DNA of 6,250 nucleotides. Source: an uncultured Eubacteriales bacterium (GTDB taxonomy: Bacteria; Bacillota_A; Clostridia; Oscillospirales; Oscillospiraceae). Position 1 is the first letter of the stretch; each line of letters begins with the position of its first letter. The position numbers were made by a program, and so were the translations under genes. Under the pieces are notes generated by a model. That model ran no database searches and was not told where the DNA came from. It saw nothing but the letters and a program-made list of their open reading frames with translations. Of the stretch, positions 4,165 to 6,250 are shown piece after piece. The stretch spans positions 1-6,250 of the forward strand of contig CASTQR010000098.1 of assembly GCA_949451265.1 (NCBI GenBank). Direction: 5' to 3'.

Positions 4165-5721
4165 ATGACCATCAAGGAACTGGAACAAAAGACGGGCATG
4201 GCCCGGGCCAACATCCGCTACTATGAGGGGGAGGGCCTGCTGTCCCCCAAGCGGCTGGACAACGGCTACCGGGACTACTCCGAGGAGGACGCCCGGACGC
4301 TGGAAAAGATCAAGCTGCTGCGGCAGCTCCAGCTGGACATCGACACCATCCGCAAGGTGCAGGAGGGGACGCTCACCCTGGATCAGGCCCTGTTCGTCCA
4401 GGAGACGAAATTGGAGGGCGACCGCCTCCTCATCGAGCGGGCGGCGGCGGTGTGCCGGGAGCTGGGGCAGTCGGGGGTGGAATACGCCGCCCTGGAGCCT
4501 AAGCCCTACCTGGCGCGGCTGGAGGGGGCGCCCCCGTCCCGGCCCATCCTGCCCAACCCGCCGCCCCCCACCCCCAGGGAGGAGGCGGAGCGGGACGACA
4601 CCCCCCAGGCGTGCTACCACCCCTGGATGCGGTTCTTTGCCCGTGCGCTGGACATGGCGCTGTACAACACCCTGATCAACCTGCTGTGGCTGCTGATCTT
4701 CCGGGATCAGAGCTTCCTCCGCCTACAGACGGCCAACCCGCTCACCACCATCCTGACCAGTGTGGCGCTGCTGGCCCTCACCCTGGCGCTGGAGCCCCTG
4801 TGGCTCCACTTCTGGGGCTGGACGCCGGGGAAATGGGTGTTCGGCCTGAAGCTCCGGGACAAGGACGGGGGCAGGCTGCCCATCTCCTGGGGCATCGACC
4901 GGAGCAAGACGCTGGCCTGGGAGGGCTACGGCTGGAACATCCCCTTTTACGACCTGTACCGCTTCTGGAAGTGCCGCCAGGATGCCCTGAACGGCTGGAG
5001 CGGGGACTGGAACAGCGGGCGGTGCCTGCGCTACACCAAGGAGGAGCGGCGGTTCAGCGCCCAGATCTTCGTAGGGGCCCGGATCGCCCTGGCGGCCCTG
5101 CTGCTGGCGGCAGCGCTGTGGAGCATGGTGCCCCCCAGCGGGACGATGGCGGACATACCGGGTCTGGCCCGGAACTACAACCACTGTCTGCGGGTGCTGG
5201 AGTACGGCGGCGAAACCGCCATCCCCAGCCTGGACGAGCAGGGCCAGTGGGTGGAGCGGGAGCAGTCCGGCGGCGGCGTGGTGATCAATCTTTTTGGGGA
5301 CACCACGGAGTACGAAAAGCTGGCGTACACCCTGGGCGGCCCGCTGGGCGGGGTGACGTCTGTAACCCTCCGCATGGCCAGCCAGGACAAGGCGGTGGGG
5401 GGCTGTACCCGGGAGTACCTGATGCTGCTGTCCCTGTGCCGCTCGGCGGGGGAACTGAACCTGCTGAACATCCTGCCCGCCCAGCGGGACGCCGCGGCGC
5501 TGCTGGACCGCTGGGAGGACTTCGACCAGGACTTCCTGGGCGTCCACGTGAGCCAGCGGGTGGAGGCGGTGGGCTACGAGCGCACCAACGCCTTCGGCGC
5601 GGTACTGTGGTGCGAGGACGAGAGCATCCCCCACCACTGCGAAAAAACGGTGACTTTTACCGTCCGCCTGGTGGACGGGGCGTTCTCGCCCGCGCCCGGA
5701 CAGGCGGAGCAGGGTGGATAA
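4165..5721 (+). CDS. Membrane-bound MerR-family regulator fused to an RDD domain and extracytoplasmic domain
   Basis: A 518-residue protein with an uncommon architecture. Residues 1-70 are a MerR winged-helix DNA-binding head (MTIKELEQKTGMARANIRYY, EGLLSPKR, NGYRDYSEEDA), followed by a helical segment to about 110 that would form the dimer coiled coil. A proline-rich linker (PPSRPILPNPPPPTP, 123-137) leads to an RDD membrane domain: RFFARALDMALY (156-167), a membrane segment at about 162-179, a second at 193-216, then the RDD signature TPGKWVFGLKLRDKDG (220-235). A third segment lies at about 301-322. With the head in the cytoplasm, three crossings put residues 323-518 outside; that domain matches nothing I recognise and has cysteines 341, 414, 425, 483 and 492. 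Inferred role: a one-component membrane sensor passing an outside or membrane signal to DNA. ATG 4165 is chosen over in-frame ATG 4144 because GGAGGTG precedes it, MTIKELEQ is the normal MerR start, and 4144 lies within the -10 element. rsmI follows by 17 bases. Confidence 0.85.
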   Translation: MTIKELEQKTGMARANIRYYEGEGLLSPKRLDNGYRDYSEEDARTLEKIKLLRQLQLDIDTIRKVQEGTLTLDQALFVQETKLEGDRLLIERAAAVCRELGQSGVEYAALEPKPYLARLEGAPPSRPILPNPPPPTPREEAERDDTPQACYHPWMRFFARALDMALYNTLINLLWLLIFRDQSFLRLQTANPLTTILTSVALLALTLALEPLWLHFWGWTPGKWVFGLKLRDKDGGRLPISWGIDRSKTLAWEGYGWNIPFYDLYRFWKCRQDALNGWSGDWNSGRCLRYTKEERRFSAQIFVGARIALAALLLAAALWSMVPPSGTMADIPGLARNYNHCLRVLEYGGETAIPSLDEQGQWVEREQSGGGVVINLFGDTTEYEKLAYTLGGPLGGVTSVTLRMASQDKAVGGCTREYLMLLSLCRSAGELNLLNILPAQRDAAALLDRWEDFDQDFLGVHVSQRVEAVGYERTNAFGAVLWCEDESIPHHCEKTVTFTVRLVDGAFSPAPGQAEQGG

Positions 5722-5738
5722 AAAAGGAGGGGCCAGCC

Positions 5739-6250
5739 ATGGCCGGAACACTGTATTTAGTGCCCACCCCCATCGGCAACCTGGGGGACATCAGCCGCCG
5801 GGCGGCGGAGACACTGGAAACGGCGGATTTCCTCGCCGCCGAGGACACGAGGGTGACGGTGAAGCTGCTGAACCACCTGGGGATCAAGAAGCCCATGGTG
5901 ACCTACCACCGCCACAACTGCGGCACGGCGGGCCCCGCCATTCTCCGCCGCATCCAGGACGGCGAGACCTGCGCCCTGGTGACGGACGCGGGCACCCCCG
6001 CCGTCTCCGACCCCGGCGAGGAGCTGGTGGCCCTGTGCGCCGCGGCGGGGGTGGAGGTGATCTCCCTGCCCGGGCCCTGCGCACTGACGGTGGCGTTGTC
6101 GGTGTCCGGCCTGCCCACCGGGCGGTTCACCTTCGAGGGCTTCCTCCCCCTGAACAAAAAAAACCGCCGCGCCCGGCTGGAGGGGCTGGCGGCGGAGGAG
6201 CGCACCATGATCTTCTACGAGGCCCCCCACAAGCTGCGGGCCACCCTGGA
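5739..6250 (+). CDS. rsmI: 16S rRNA (cytidine-1402-2'-O)-methyltransferase RsmI (N-terminal part)
   Basis: The first 170 codons of RsmI; the frame is still open at the window end, and the family is usually about 275-290 residues, so roughly 60% is here. RsmI is a cytoplasmic SAM-dependent tetrapyrrole-methylase-fold enzyme that methylates the ribose of C1402 in the decoding centre of 16S rRNA, together with RsmH, which methylates the base. Motifs seen: YLVPTPIGNLGDIS (6-19), AAEDTRVTVKLLNHLGI, ALVTDAGTPAVSDPGEE (the glycine-rich SAM loop), SLPGPCALTVALSVSGL, FTFEGFLP and RTMIFYEAPHKL. The proline-loop GPCA has Cys where Ser is common. The start is fixed by AGGAGG (5725-5730) eight bases upstream and the canonical N terminus. 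It follows the MerR-RDD stop by 17 bases with no terminator between, so the two are probably co-transcribed. Confidence 0.95.
   Translation, partial: MAGTLYLVPTPIGNLGDISRRAAETLETADFLAAEDTRVTVKLLNHLGIKKPMVTYHRHNCGTAGPAILRRIQDGETCALVTDAGTPAVSDPGEELVALCAAAGVEVISLPGPCALTVALSVSGLPTGRFTFEGFLPLNKKNRRARLEGLAAEERTMIFYEAPHKLRATL

Noticed and set aside
3019..4620. 533-codon open frame on the minus strand, antisense to tex and the MerR-RDD gene
   Set aside because: It is a shadow of GC-rich codons: its product is low-complexity His/Leu/Gly/Arg-rich sequence with no recognisable domain, and it overlaps two well-supported genes and the promoter between them.
4723..5751. 342-codon minus-strand frame antisense to the MerR-RDD gene
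   Set aside because: Composition is Pro/Gln/Gly/His-rich with no recognisable family, while the plus frame has MerR and RDD motifs.
1..6250. tRNA or rRNA genes, riboswitches, CRISPR arrays, insertion sequences or attachment sites
   Set aside because: Reading both strands I saw no cloverleaf-like segment, no spaced direct repeats, no transposase motif and no terminal inverted repeats; composition is even across the window.

Overview
The window looks like chromosome from a GC-rich, endospore-forming, anaerobic Clostridia. Evidence: strongly G/C-biased third codon positions throughout, strong AGGAGG-type ribosome sites, consensus sigma-A-like promoters, a SpoVAC gene (spore formers only), a rubrerythrin (anaerobe peroxide defence), and a Firmicute-type sugar-binding lipoprotein. 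A relative of Flavonifractor, Oscillibacter or Lawsonibacter in the Oscillospiraceae would fit, but that placement is inference from composition and gene content.

Layout. Positions 1-443 hold, on the minus strand, the first 147 codons of a solute-binding lipoprotein of a carbohydrate ABC transporter. The 294-base divergent region 444-737 holds its promoter (531-559), an AAACGTTT operator-like site on the promoter, and a 42-bp near-palindrome in the leader made of three abutting 12-bp palindromes. It also holds the rubrerythrin promoter (661-689). On the plus strand follow rubrerythrin (738-1274), a GC-rich hairpin, a possible sporulation-sigma promoter, and a lone spoVAC (1383-1826) closed by a terminator hairpin. 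Next come a sigma-A-type promoter and full-length tex (1933-4095). The last group is a MerR-type promoter with its operator in a 19-bp spacer, a 518-residue MerR-RDD membrane regulator (4165-5721), and, 17 bases later, the first 170 codons of rsmI (5739 to the end).

How the parts relate. Apart from the last two genes these look like separate transcription units: sugar uptake under LacI-like control, peroxide defence, spore dipicolinate transport, a housekeeping RNA-binding protein, and a regulator/rRNA methyltransferase pair. The most unusual element is the MerR-RDD protein. A cytoplasmic MerR DNA-binding head is joined by a proline-rich linker to a membrane-embedded RDD domain, then a third membrane segment and a roughly 195-residue domain predicted outside the membrane. 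It probably controls its own promoter, because a dyad sits exactly where MerR proteins bind. No RNA genes, CRISPR arrays, insertion sequences or attachment sites were seen.
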